In this document: in pieces, positions 16,003-25,052 of the stretch
Layout: the number at the start of each line of letters is the position of its first letter
Position numbering within the stretch: the first letter of the stretch is position 1
Notes under the pieces: generated by a model
What the model saw: the letters and a program-made list of their open reading frames with translations, nothing else
What the model was told of the DNA's origin: nothing
The model's database searches: none
Made by a program: the position numbers and the translations under genes
Origin: Streptomyces catenulae
GTDB lineage: Bacteria > Actinomycetota > Actinomycetes > Streptomycetales > Streptomycetaceae
DNA: 64,000 nt
NCBI RefSeq assembly: GCF_000718015.1
Contig: NZ_JODY01000028.1
Span: 21,326 to 85,325 of the forward strand
Direction: 5' to 3'

Positions 16003-19000
16003 CGGACCTGACTGCGACAGCGCCCGGGCCCACCGGCACGGCGGACGCGGACCCGTCCCATCCGGCCTCCTTCGCCCAGCGGCGCCTGTGGTTCCTGGAC
16101 CAGCTCGACTCGGGCAACGCCGCCTACAACCTCATGGCCGCCCTCCGACTGCGCGGCCCCCTGGACACCGAGGCACTGCACTGGTCCCTGAACCGCATCG
16201 TGGACCGGCACGAGGTGCTGCGCACGGTCTTCCGGGCCGACGGGGAAGGGGAGCCCCGGCAGCGGGTGACGCCCCACCGCCCCCTCGACCTCCCGGTCAC
16301 CGATCTGACGGGGCAGCCGCGGGAAGAGCGTGACGAGCGGGCCCGGACGCTCATCGAGACGGAGACCGAGCGGGCCTTCGACCTCGCCACGGGCCCCCTC
16401 ATCAGGACCCGGGTGGTGCGCCTGGACCAGCGGGAGCACGTGCTCGCCGTCATCTGCCACCACACCGTGTGCGACGGCTGGTCCATGGACCGGCTCTTCG
16501 CGGAGCTGTCCGAGCTGTACGCGGCGCGCACCGCCGGGCGCGACCCCGCCCTGGAACCGCTGCCCCTGCAGTTCGGGGAGTACGCGGCCCGGCAGCGCGG
16601 CGAACTCGCGGGCGCCGAGGCCCGGGCCGCGCTCGCCCACTGGCGGACCCGGCTGCAGGGGGCGCCGACGCTGCTGGAGCTGCCCACCAGCTTTCCCCGC
16701 CCCGCCGTACAGGGCTTCGACGGCGCGACGCACACCGTGCCGCTGAGCCCCGGGACCTGGCAGGAGGTACGGGCCGCCGCGGCGCGGCACAAGGCCACGC
16801 CGTTCATGCTGCTGCTGTCGGTGTTCGCCCTCCAGCTCTCCCGCCTGTCGGGCGCCGACGACCTGGTCATCGGCAGCCCGAGCGCCGGGCGGGGCAGGCC
16901 CGAACTCGCCCCCCTGATCGGCATGTTCGTCAACACCCTGCCGCTCCGTATCGACCTGTCCGGCGAGGTGACGTTCGAGGAGCTGCTGCGCCGGGTGCGG
17001 CGCAGTGCCCTGGACGCCTTCCCCCGGCAGGACGTACCGCTGGAGCGGATCGTCACGGAGCTGGGCCCCGAGCGGGCGCGCAGCCACGATCCGCTGTTCC
17101 AGACGATGTTCGCGCTCCAACAGCCGCTGTCCGCGCCCGAACTGGCCGGGCTGGCGACGGACATCTTCCCGGCGAGCCCGCGGACGACCTTCACGGACCT
17201 CTGGCTGGAGATCCGGCCCCACGCGGCCGGTTCGGACGGCACAGGCGGCGCCGACTGCTGCTTCCGCTACCGCACGGAACTCTTCGACGCGGAGACGGTG
17301 GGCCGCCTGGCGCGGCAGTACCAGCATCTGCTGCGCACCGCGCTGGACGCCCCCGGGACCCGGCTGTCGCGGTTCTCGCTCACGGGCGAGCAGGAGACGG
17401 CCCGGCTGCTGCGCCAGGGGAACCGGAGCGCCCAGGCGCACCCGTGGGACGGCCCGGTGCACGAGGCGGTCGACCGGCAGGCGCGGCGTACGCCCGGGGC
17501 CACCGCCGTGGTCTTCGCGGACGAGCGGCTCAGCTACGCACAACTCGCAGGTCGGACGGGCCAGTTGGCGCGGCACCTGGCCGCGCACGGTGCCGCGGCG
17601 GACACCCCCGTCGCGGTCTGCCTGCCCCGCGGCACCGGCCTGGTCACCTCGGTCCTGGCGGTCATGGCGAGCGGCAGCGCGTATCTGCCGCTGTCGCCTG
17701 AGGACCCGCCGGCCCGGCTGGTGCGGATGCTCCGCGCGGCGGGCGCCGCCCACATCCTCACCACGCGGGAGCTGGCCCCCGTCCTCGCCGACGCGGGCGT
17801 GCCCGTCACGGCCGTGGACACCTTCCCCTGGGAGGAAGGCGGGTGGCCGGACCGGCCGATGGCCCCCGGCCGGGTCGGCCCCGACCATCTCGCGTACGTC
17901 ATCCACACCTCGGGCTCCACCGGAGCCCCGAAGGCGGTGGGTGTCCCGCACCGCGGACTGGCCAACCGCATCCGTGGCATCCAGGACACCCACGGGCTGG
18001 ACACCACGGACCGCGTCCTGCACAAGACGCCCGTCACCTTCGACGTCTCCCTCTGGGAGCTGCTGTGGCCGCTGACGGTGGGGGCCACGCTCGTCGTGGC
18101 GGCACCGGGCGGCCACCGCGACCCGACCTACCTCGTCGAGCTGATCGAACGCGAGCGGGTCACCACCGTGCACTTCGTGCCGCCGCTGCTCGCCGCCTTC
18201 CTCGAAGAGCCCGGGCTGCACCGCTGCGCGTCGCTGCGCCGGGTGCTCTGCAGCGGCCAGGAGCTGCCCCGCGCCACCCGCGACCGCTGCCTGGAGCGCC
18301 TGCCCGCCCGGCTGTTCAACGCGTACGGGCCCACCGAGGCGTCGATCGAGGTGACCGAGGAGGAGTGCGCGCCGAAGGCCACCGGGGGAGGGGCACCCGA
18401 TCCGCGGGTCTCCATCGGGCGGCCGATCGCGGGTGCCGAGGTGTATGTGCTGGACGCGGAGTTGCGGCCGGTCCCGGCGGGGGTCCCCGGTGAGCTGTAC
18501 CTGGGCGGGGTGGCGTTGGCCCGGGGATATCTGGGGCAGCCCGCGCTGACGGCGGACCGTTTCGTACCGCATCCGTTCAGCCGGACGCCTGGCGCGCGGT
18601 TGTACCGTACGGGCGATCTGGTGCGCTGGCGGAGCGATGCGGCTCTGGATTTCCTGGGGCGTAACGACCATCAGGTCAAGATCCGGGGTATCCGGGTCGA
18701 GCCGGGTGAGATCGAGAATGTGCTGCGCGCCCACCCCGACGTCCGCGACGCCGTCGTGGTCGCCACCCGCCCGGACGGCGCCACCGGAATACAACTCACC
18801 GCGTATCTCGTGCCGTACGCAACCGACGGCTCCCGGGCGGCACCGGACGCCGACGCCCTGGTCGCCGCGGTGGACGACCGGCTGCGCGCCTCTCTGCCCG
18901 GGTTCATGGTCCCGTCGCGGACCGTCGTGCTGCCCCGCCTCCCGCTCAACGCGAGCGGCAAGGTCGACCGCGCCGCCCTGCCCGCGCCCGCCGCCCCCGC

Positions 19001-19280
19001 ACCGGCCCCCGCGACCGCCCGCGTGGCACCCGCGGACCACGTCGAGAGCACGCTCGCACGCATCTGGTCCCAGGTGCTCGACCGGCCCGGGACCGATGTC
19101 ACCGAGGACTTCTTCGCCCTCGGCGGGGACTCCCTCAAGAGCATCCAACTGGTGCACCGGGCACGGGAAGCCGGACTCTCCCTGCGCGTCGGCGACATCT
19201 TCCACCACCCCACCGTCCGCGACCTCGCGGCCCATGTGCGGCGCACGGCCGCCCCCGCCGAGCCCCGGGAGGACCGGTGA
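15999..19280 (+). CDS. NRPS module C-A(Ser-like)-PCP
   Basis: 1093 residues from ATG 15999. The C domain has HHTVCDG at 154-160. The A domain has IHTSGSTGAPKA around 635-646. The pocket read by eye is D-V-W-H-L-S-A-I-E-K: the first six positions match serine codes, while Ala and Glu replace the usual Leu and Asp at positions 322 and 331, so a serine analogue is possible. The PCP serine is Ser1045 in ALGGDSL. There is no TE or epimerase. The start ATG overlaps the PKS stop, and the stop overlaps the thioesterase start by 4 bp. Its condensation domain would join the amino acid to the Leu-ketide chain made upstream. Confidence 0.92.
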   Translation: MTDLTATAPGPTGTADADPSHPASFAQRRLWFLDQLDSGNAAYNLMAALRLRGPLDTEALHWSLNRIVDRHEVLRTVFRADGEGEPRQRVTPHRPLDLPVTDLTGQPREERDERARTLIETETERAFDLATGPLIRTRVVRLDQREHVLAVICHHTVCDGWSMDRLFAELSELYAARTAGRDPALEPLPLQFGEYAARQRGELAGAEARAALAHWRTRLQGAPTLLELPTSFPRPAVQGFDGATHTVPLSPGTWQEVRAAAARHKATPFMLLLSVFALQLSRLSGADDLVIGSPSAGRGRPELAPLIGMFVNTLPLRIDLSGEVTFEELLRRVRRSALDAFPRQDVPLERIVTELGPERARSHDPLFQTMFALQQPLSAPELAGLATDIFPASPRTTFTDLWLEIRPHAAGSDGTGGADCCFRYRTELFDAETVGRLARQYQHLLRTALDAPGTRLSRFSLTGEQETARLLRQGNRSAQAHPWDGPVHEAVDRQARRTPGATAVVFADERLSYAQLAGRTGQLARHLAAHGAAADTPVAVCLPRGTGLVTSVLAVMASGSAYLPLSPEDPPARLVRMLRAAGAAHILTTRELAPVLADAGVPVTAVDTFPWEEGGWPDRPMAPGRVGPDHLAYVIHTSGSTGAPKAVGVPHRGLANRIRGIQDTHGLDTTDRVLHKTPVTFDVSLWELLWPLTVGATLVVAAPGGHRDPTYLVELIERERVTTVHFVPPLLAAFLEEPGLHRCASLRRVLCSGQELPRATRDRCLERLPARLFNAYGPTEASIEVTEEECAPKATGGGAPDPRVSIGRPIAGAEVYVLDAELRPVPAGVPGELYLGGVALARGYLGQPALTADRFVPHPFSRTPGARLYRTGDLVRWRSDAALDFLGRNDHQVKIRGIRVEPGEIENVLRAHPDVRDAVVVATRPDGATGIQLTAYLVPYATDGSRAAPDADALVAAVDDRLRASLPGFMVPSRTVVLPRLPLNASGKVDRAALPAPAAPAPAPATARVAPADHVESTLARIWSQVLDRPGTDVTEDFFALGGDSLKSIQLVHRAREAGLSLRVGDIFHHPTVRDLAAHVRRTAAPAEPREDR

Positions 19281-20113
19281 AGAACCCCTGGCTGCTGCGC
19301 TTCCCGCCGCGCCCCGACGCCCGGGTGCGCCTGGTGTGCCTGCCGGGGGCGGGCAGCGCGGCGTCCATGTACCACCCGTGGTCGGCGCTGCTCCCCGACG
19401 AGGTGGAGATCTGCGCCGTCCAGCTGCCGGGCCGCGGCGGGCGGTTGCGGGAGACCGCGTTCCGCCGGATGGAACCGCTGGCCGACGCCCTGACCGAGGT
19501 ACTGCGCGCCGAGTGCGACCGCCCGGTGGTCCTCTTCGGCCACAGCCTCGGCGCCCTGATCGCGTACGAGGTGGCCGCGCGGCTGCGGGCGCTGCCGGAC
19601 ACCTCGGTGGCCGCGCTGATCGTCGCGGCGCACAAGGCACCCCATCTGGGCAGCGCGGAGGTGTCCGGCCACGAGCTGCCGGACGAGGAACTGCTGGCCT
19701 TTCTCGATCGGTTGGGCGGCACGCCCACCGGGGTGCTGGCCCGGCCGGACATCCGGCGGCTGGCCCTCCCCGCCCTGCGGGCCGACTTCGAGCTGGACGC
19801 CACCTACACGTACCGCGAACGGCCCCCGCTGGACATCCCCCTCAGCGCGTTCGGCGGCACGGACGACGCCCTGGTGTCGGAATCCGAACTCGTCGCCTGG
19901 GAACGGCACACGGCACGCGCCTTCCGGACGTGGCACCTGCCCGGCGGCCATTTCTTCCTCACCGGTCCGCACGGCCCCGACATGCTCAGCCGGATGCGTG
20001 CCCAGCTGCTCACCCCCGCCCGGCCCGGCCTGCCGGACCACGGCGCACCCCGCACCGGAATCCCCCGCGCGGGGACCGTTCACACAGGAGAGGACCGCGT
20101 TGCCCATGTTTGA
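19277..20113 (+). CDS. Type II thioesterase (editing)
   Basis: 278 residues from GTG 19277. It has the alpha/beta-hydrolase pattern of RifR-type thioesterases: RLVCLPGAGSAASMY (oxyanion region), VVLFGHSLGALIAYE with nucleophile Ser90, and LPGGHFFLTG with catalytic His225. Such stand-alone enzymes remove aberrant acyl groups from carrier proteins rather than release the product, although in a line lacking an integrated TE it might also do release. It overlaps the upstream NRPS stop and the downstream MbtH start. Confidence 0.92.
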   Translation: MKNPWLLRFPPRPDARVRLVCLPGAGSAASMYHPWSALLPDEVEICAVQLPGRGGRLRETAFRRMEPLADALTEVLRAECDRPVVLFGHSLGALIAYEVAARLRALPDTSVAALIVAAHKAPHLGSAEVSGHELPDEELLAFLDRLGGTPTGVLARPDIRRLALPALRADFELDATYTYRERPPLDIPLSAFGGTDDALVSESELVAWERHTARAFRTWHLPGGHFFLTGPHGPDMLSRMRAQLLTPARPGLPDHGAPRTGIPRAGTVHTGEDRVAHV

Positions 20114-20297
20114 GGACGATGAGGACCGCCGGTACACCGTGGTCCGCAATCACGAGGACCAGTACTCCGTCTGGCCCGCGGACCGCCCCGCCCCGACCGG
20201 CTGGGAATCCGTGGGCGTCACGGGCCCCAAGTCCGTGTGCCTGTCCCACATCGAAACGGCGTGGACCGACCTGCGCCCCCTGAGCCTGCGTTCCTGA
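20106..20297 (+). CDS. MbtH-like protein
   Basis: 63 residues from ATG 20106, overlapping the thioesterase stop. All three signature tryptophans are present, in QYSVWPADRPAPTGWESVG and ETAWTDLRP, together with the Cys of KSVCLSHIE. MbtH proteins bind and activate or solubilise A domains; three A domains in this operon are candidates, and the gene directly precedes the stand-alone A domain. The stop codon lies inside a 17-bp tandem duplication. Confidence 0.93.
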   Translation: MFEDDEDRRYTVVRNHEDQYSVWPADRPAPTGWESVGVTGPKSVCLSHIETAWTDLRPLSLRS

Positions 20298-20317
20298 CAA
20301 GCCTGCGTTCCTGACAA
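20284..20317 (+). repeat. 17-bp perfect tandem duplication at the mbtH stop
   Basis: GCCTGCGTTCCTGACAA occurs at 20284-20300 and again at 20301-20317. The first copy contains the MbtH TGA stop; the second is untranslated. It pushes the mbtH stop away from the next ribosome-binding site (AAGGAGG from 20316). It looks like a recent slippage event. Confidence 0.8.
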
Positions 20318-20331
20318 GGAGGAGATCCCAC

Positions 20332-21924
20332 GTGCTGGCAGAACTGACGCTGCACCGGCTGTTCGAGGAACAGGCGGCGCGCACCCCCCACGCGCAGGCC
20401 GTGACGGACGGCCGACAAACCCTGACCTACCGTCAGCTCGACGAGCGGGCCGCCCGCCTGGCCTCCGCCCTCCTGCGGCACGACCCCGCGCCGGGCACCC
20501 GCATCGGCCTCTACCTGCGGCGCGGGGCCGATGTGGTGGCCGCGGTGCTCGCCGTCATGAAGGCGGGCTGCGCCTACGTACCGCTGGACCCCGCGTACCC
20601 GCACGACCGGGTGCGCTACATGGCCCGCGATGCGTCACTGGACCTGGTGGTGACCGACCAGGACGCGGCCGCGGTGCTGCCCGACGCCACCGTCATCACC
20701 GTCGACGACGCCGTACGCTCCCAGCCTCCGCTGGAGGGCGGCCGGGTGACGGTCACCCCGGACATGCCCGCCTACGTCATCTACACCTCCGGATCGAGCG
20801 GCGACCCCAAGGGCGTCGAGGTCTCCCACCGGAACGTCACGGCGCTGCTGGCGGCCTGCGACCGGGTGTTCGCGCTGCGCGGCGACGACGTGTGGACGCT
20901 GTTCCACTCGCCCTGCTTCGACTTCTCCGTCTGGGAGATGTGGGGCGCCCTGGCCCACGGCGCCAAGCTGGTCGTGGTCCCCGCCGAGGTCGCCCGTTCG
21001 CCCGAGGCCACCCTCGACCTCGTGGTCTCCGAGGGCGTCACCGTCCTCAACCAGGTGCCCTCGGTGTTCCGCTATCTGTCCCGGTCCGCGGTGGCCCGTG
21101 CCGAGGACACCGCCGACCGGCCCGCGACGGCCCTGCGGTACGTCATCTTCGGCGGTGAGCCGGTGGACGTGGACGCCGTCCGCGCCTGGCGCGCGCTCCA
21201 CGGCACCCGTACGGAGTTCTTCAACATGTACGGCATCACCGAGACGACGGTGTTCGCCACCTGCCGAAGGCTGCCGGAGAGCGAGATCGACCCACGGCCG
21301 ACGACCGCCCCCGACGCCCCGGCTCCCACGGGCACGACCGCCGACCCGGAGCTGAACATCGGACGCCCGCTCGACGGCTTCGAGGTGGTGCTGCTCGACG
21401 AGTGGGGAGGCCCCACCCCGCCGGGAAGGGTCGGCGAACTCTGCCTCGCCGGTGACCAGCTGGCGATCGGCTACCTGAACCGCCCGGAGCTGACCGACGA
21501 GCGCTACCCCCTCCTCGACGTGGCGGGCACCGGCGAGGCACGGCGCTACTACCGCAGCGGCGATCTGGCCGTGGCCCGGCCGGACGGCAGCTGGGAGTAC
21601 GCGGGACGCGCCGACGACCAGGTGAAGATCAACGGCTACCGGATCGAGACGGGCGAGATCGAGGCCGCGCTGCGCAGCACCGACGGCGTCCAGGACCTCG
21701 TGGTGCTGCCGGTCACCAGCCGGATCGGCGAACGCATGCTCGCGGCCTGCTACACCCCCGGGCCCGGCGTCGACCCGGAGGAGCTGGGCGCGCGGCTGGC
21801 GGCCCGCGCCGCCGCGGCGCTGCCCGGCTACATGGTGCCGCGCCGCTTCGTGCCCGTGCCCGAACTGCCGCTGAGCCCTTCGGGCAAGACCGACAAGCGC
21901 GCACTCGCCGCACACGTGTCATGA
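20332..21924 (+). CDS. Stand-alone NRPS adenylation domain, Thr-like specificity
   Basis: 530 residues from GTG 20332 with AAGGAGG 10 bases upstream. It is a complete A domain (A3 IYTSGSSGDPKG, A5 NMYGITETT, A8 RADDQVKINGYRIE, A10 SPSGKTDKR) with no carrier domain. The pocket read by eye is D-F-W-N-I-G-M-V-F-K, nine of ten positions matching the threonine code (His replaced by Phe at 331). It must aminoacylate a PCP in trans; the PCP inside the next protein and the discrete PCP at 9714 are the only carriers without an A domain. The stop overlaps the next start (ATGA). Confidence 0.9.
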   Translation: MLAELTLHRLFEEQAARTPHAQAVTDGRQTLTYRQLDERAARLASALLRHDPAPGTRIGLYLRRGADVVAAVLAVMKAGCAYVPLDPAYPHDRVRYMARDASLDLVVTDQDAAAVLPDATVITVDDAVRSQPPLEGGRVTVTPDMPAYVIYTSGSSGDPKGVEVSHRNVTALLAACDRVFALRGDDVWTLFHSPCFDFSVWEMWGALAHGAKLVVVPAEVARSPEATLDLVVSEGVTVLNQVPSVFRYLSRSAVARAEDTADRPATALRYVIFGGEPVDVDAVRAWRALHGTRTEFFNMYGITETTVFATCRRLPESEIDPRPTTAPDAPAPTGTTADPELNIGRPLDGFEVVLLDEWGGPTPPGRVGELCLAGDQLAIGYLNRPELTDERYPLLDVAGTGEARRYYRSGDLAVARPDGSWEYAGRADDQVKINGYRIETGEIEAALRSTDGVQDLVVLPVTSRIGERMLAACYTPGPGVDPEELGARLAARAAAALPGYMVPRRFVPVPELPLSPSGKTDKRALAAHVS

Positions 21925-24900
21925 CTCACACCGGAGGCCCCATGGCTGACGCGACCGGCAACCGGCCCCACGGCCGTGGCACCCGGTGGAGCGCGCCGCA
22001 CGACGCCCTGCCCCTGTCCGCCGTACAGGAGGCCATGTGGATCGCCTGGCAGCGCGACCCCGAGACACCGGTCCACGTCGTCCCGCTGACCCTGGAGGTC
22101 AGCGGCGACCTGGACACCGAGCGGCTGCGGGCGGCCGTCACCGAACTGGCCCGCCGCCACCCCATACTGCGGGCCCGCGTCGAACCGGGCGCCACGGGAA
22201 CCCGACTGACCTGGGCCGGGGCGCCTCCCGTCCCGTTCGAGGTCCGTGCCGTCGGCGTGGCCGCCGATGAAGCCGTCGCGGCCGCCCGACGCCCCCTCGA
22301 CCTGAGCCGCGGCCCGCTGGCCCGCGCCGCGGTGCTGCGCTGCCCGGACCGCACCGTGCTGCTGCTCACCGTCCACCACCTGGTCCTGGACGGCACCTCG
22401 GTCCCCCTGCTCCTCGACGACCTGCGCCGCGCCTACGCGGGCGACCCGCTCGGCGGGCCGGACGCCCCCGGCCCGCTCGTCGCCCACGCCCGGCGCTCGT
22501 GGGAACTGGCCCTCGGGGACGACGGCGCGCCGCTGCGCGCGTACTGGCGTACCGCGCTCGCGGGAAGCACCGCCCCGGCCCGCCCGCTGCCCGTACGGGC
22601 CGAACCGACCGGCTACCGGCAGCGGCCCTGCGCCATCGACCCCGAACTGGTCCGGCGCGCCCGGAAGCTCGCCCGCGAACTGGACGTCACCTACTTCACG
22701 GTCATCTTCGCCGCCCTCTTCGTCACCCTGCACCGCCACACCGACGCCGACGACCTCATCGTCTCCGCGCCCTACCACGGACGGCCCGATCCGGCCCTCG
22801 CCGAGCGGGTCGGCTGCTTCGTCAACGTCCTGCCCTACCGCGAGCGGCTGTCCGGCGCGCGCACCTACGCGGAGCTGCTGACCGGCCTGCGCGCCCAGGT
22901 GCGCACCGGCACCGCCCACGGTGAGCTGCCGCTGCCCGCGATCCTGCGGGCCGCGGACCTGTCGGCGCCGGACGAGCGGGACCGCACCCACCAGGTGGTC
23001 CTCTCGTACACGCAGTTCAGCAACCACGAGGGCAACGGCGGGCGCGGCGCCGACGTGAGCCGGATCGCGCTCACCGGCGGGGACGCACCCGCCGAGCTGC
23101 GCCTCCTGGACCTGGCCGATGTGGCGGACCACCGGCTCACCGCCCTGCTCGTCGAGGACGGCCGCGGCAGCCGCATGCTGTGGAAGGACCCGCACGGCAC
23201 ACTGGGCGCGGACCTGCTCGCCTCACTGGCCGACGACCACCTCGCCGTCGTGGCGGACATGGTCGACGCCCCGCACCGCACCCTCGCCGAGGCCCGGGAC
23301 ACACTGCCCGCGCTCGGCGTTCCGCCCGCGCCCCCCGGCCCCGCGGCACCCGCGCCGACGGCCGCGGACGGGCCGCGACCGGACGGGCCGCCCACGCCCG
23401 CTCCCGTGGCCCGCACGCCCATCACCTCCCTGACCTCGCCCACCGCCGCCGCGCTCGCCGAGATCTGGCAGCAGGTCCTGGGCGCGCCCGTGACCTCGGT
23501 CGAGGACTCCTTCTTCGAGATGGGCGGGCACTCCCTGCTCGCCACCACGCTTCTGACCCGGATCGGTCGGCGGTTCGGCGTCGAGCTGTCCTTGCGCGAA
23601 CTCTTCGGCCACCCCGGCTTCAGCGAGCTGGTCCGGGCCATCGACGCGCGCCGGACCCCCGCCCCGGCCGCGGACCGGTCCCGGGTCCGGCCCGCCGCGG
23701 ACGCCCCGGTGGCCCGCCCCGCGCCCGGAGAGGCGTTCCCGGCCTCCGGTTTCCAGGAGAGCATCTGGTTCGCCCAGCGCCTGGACCCCGTCCACGCGAC
23801 CTATCACGTACCGCTGTCCTGGGAGGTGACGGGAGACCTGGACCCGGCGGCGCTGCGCCGCGCGCTCGCCCTGCTGATCTCCCGGCACGAGATCCTGCGC
23901 ACCCGCTTCGTCGACCGCGACGGCCGCCTGTACCAGGAGGTCGCCGAGGCGTGGACGCCCGACGTGGAGCAGGCCGACCTCACCCGGTGGAGCGCGGCCG
24001 AGCGTGCGGAACGGGTGCGGCGCTGGGCGGCCGACGCCGCGCACGACCTGGTGCCGCACAGCGGACGGCTGCTGCGCGCCGCCCTGTTCACGGTGGCGCC
24101 GCACCGCCACGTCCTGGCGTTCTGCGTCCACCACCTCGTTCTCGACGGCGAGTCGGTGCCGCTGTTCGTACGGGAGTTGGAGCGCTGTTACGCGGCGACC
24201 GGAGCGGCGGCGGCCCTGCCACCGGCGCCCCCGCACCAGTACCGCGACCTGGTGGCCGCCGAGCGGAACGGAGCGTCGGCGGTCGGCCTCGCGTACTGGC
24301 GCGAGCGGCTGGCGGGCGCCCCCAGCTCCCTGGACCTCGGCGCACCCGCCGCCCCCGAGCCGCCGGGGAACCTCGGGCTGCGGCTGGCGCCCGACCTGGC
24401 CGGGCGGCTGCTGCCCGTGCAGCGCGCCGAGAAGACCTCGGCCTTCATCATCCAGGCCACCGCGGTCGCCGCGGCACTGCACCGCTGGACCGGGCGGGAG
24501 GAACTGACCTTCGGCATCCCGGTGGCGAGCCGTGGCGAGGCGGCATTCCAGGACGTCATCGGGCCGTGCCTGAACACGCTGGTGCTGCGCTCCCGCTGCA
24601 CACCCGAGACATCACTCGCCGCATTGCTGCGGGCCGTCCGGGAGGACGTCATCGCGGCCTTCGAGCACCGCGCGACCCCGTTCGACGACGTGGTGCGCGC
24701 CCTCGCGCCGACACGGTCCCGCGGGCACACCCCGTACGTCGACGTCCTGCTCAACAGCGTCAGCCTCACCCGCTGGTCGGGGAGGCTCGGCGGGGCCGAG
24801 CTGACTCCGGTGGACTTCGTCGCCGCGCGCACGGAAACCAGCAAGTTCCCGCTGACCCTCACCTTCGCGGAGAACGGCACCACGCTACGGGGCTCGCTGG

Positions 24901-25052
24901 CCTATCGCGGCGACCGGATCAGCGGTGCGTCCGCCGGGGAACTGGCGGAGGAAATCTCCGTGGTTCTCCATGAATTCGGTGCGCTTCTCCGCCAGCCGGT
25001 GTTCACTCCCCGGCCCCTCGAACTCTCGGGAAGGAATCACGAGAACTCATGA
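21921..25052 (+). CDS. NRPS C-PCP-C protein
   Basis: 1043 residues. The first condensation domain (about 25-460) has HHLVLDG at 152-158. A PCP (about 510-585) has FFEMGGHSLLA with Ser538. A second condensation domain (about 605-1030) has HHLVLDG at 737-743. Both C domains keep the HHxxxDG catalytic motif. There is no A domain, so the PCP is loaded in trans, most simply by the overlapping stand-alone A gene. A C-terminal C domain with no downstream carrier in the same protein could transfer the chain to the next carrier or release it onto a free amine or alcohol. The stop overlaps the next start. Confidence 0.9.
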   Translation: MTHTGGPMADATGNRPHGRGTRWSAPHDALPLSAVQEAMWIAWQRDPETPVHVVPLTLEVSGDLDTERLRAAVTELARRHPILRARVEPGATGTRLTWAGAPPVPFEVRAVGVAADEAVAAARRPLDLSRGPLARAAVLRCPDRTVLLLTVHHLVLDGTSVPLLLDDLRRAYAGDPLGGPDAPGPLVAHARRSWELALGDDGAPLRAYWRTALAGSTAPARPLPVRAEPTGYRQRPCAIDPELVRRARKLARELDVTYFTVIFAALFVTLHRHTDADDLIVSAPYHGRPDPALAERVGCFVNVLPYRERLSGARTYAELLTGLRAQVRTGTAHGELPLPAILRAADLSAPDERDRTHQVVLSYTQFSNHEGNGGRGADVSRIALTGGDAPAELRLLDLADVADHRLTALLVEDGRGSRMLWKDPHGTLGADLLASLADDHLAVVADMVDAPHRTLAEARDTLPALGVPPAPPGPAAPAPTAADGPRPDGPPTPAPVARTPITSLTSPTAAALAEIWQQVLGAPVTSVEDSFFEMGGHSLLATTLLTRIGRRFGVELSLRELFGHPGFSELVRAIDARRTPAPAADRSRVRPAADAPVARPAPGEAFPASGFQESIWFAQRLDPVHATYHVPLSWEVTGDLDPAALRRALALLISRHEILRTRFVDRDGRLYQEVAEAWTPDVEQADLTRWSAAERAERVRRWAADAAHDLVPHSGRLLRAALFTVAPHRHVLAFCVHHLVLDGESVPLFVRELERCYAATGAAAALPPAPPHQYRDLVAAERNGASAVGLAYWRERLAGAPSSLDLGAPAAPEPPGNLGLRLAPDLAGRLLPVQRAEKTSAFIIQATAVAAALHRWTGREELTFGIPVASRGEAAFQDVIGPCLNTLVLRSRCTPETSLAALLRAVREDVIAAFEHRATPFDDVVRALAPTRSRGHTPYVDVLLNSVSLTRWSGRLGGAELTPVDFVAARTETSKFPLTLTFAENGTTLRGSLAYRGDRISGASAGELAEEISVVLHEFGALLRQPVFTPRPLELSGRNHENS

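Noticed and set aside
15660..19640. 1326-residue minus-strand open frame
   Set aside because: Antisense shadow of the PKS and second NRPS; Gly/Arg/Gln-rich low-complexity translation.
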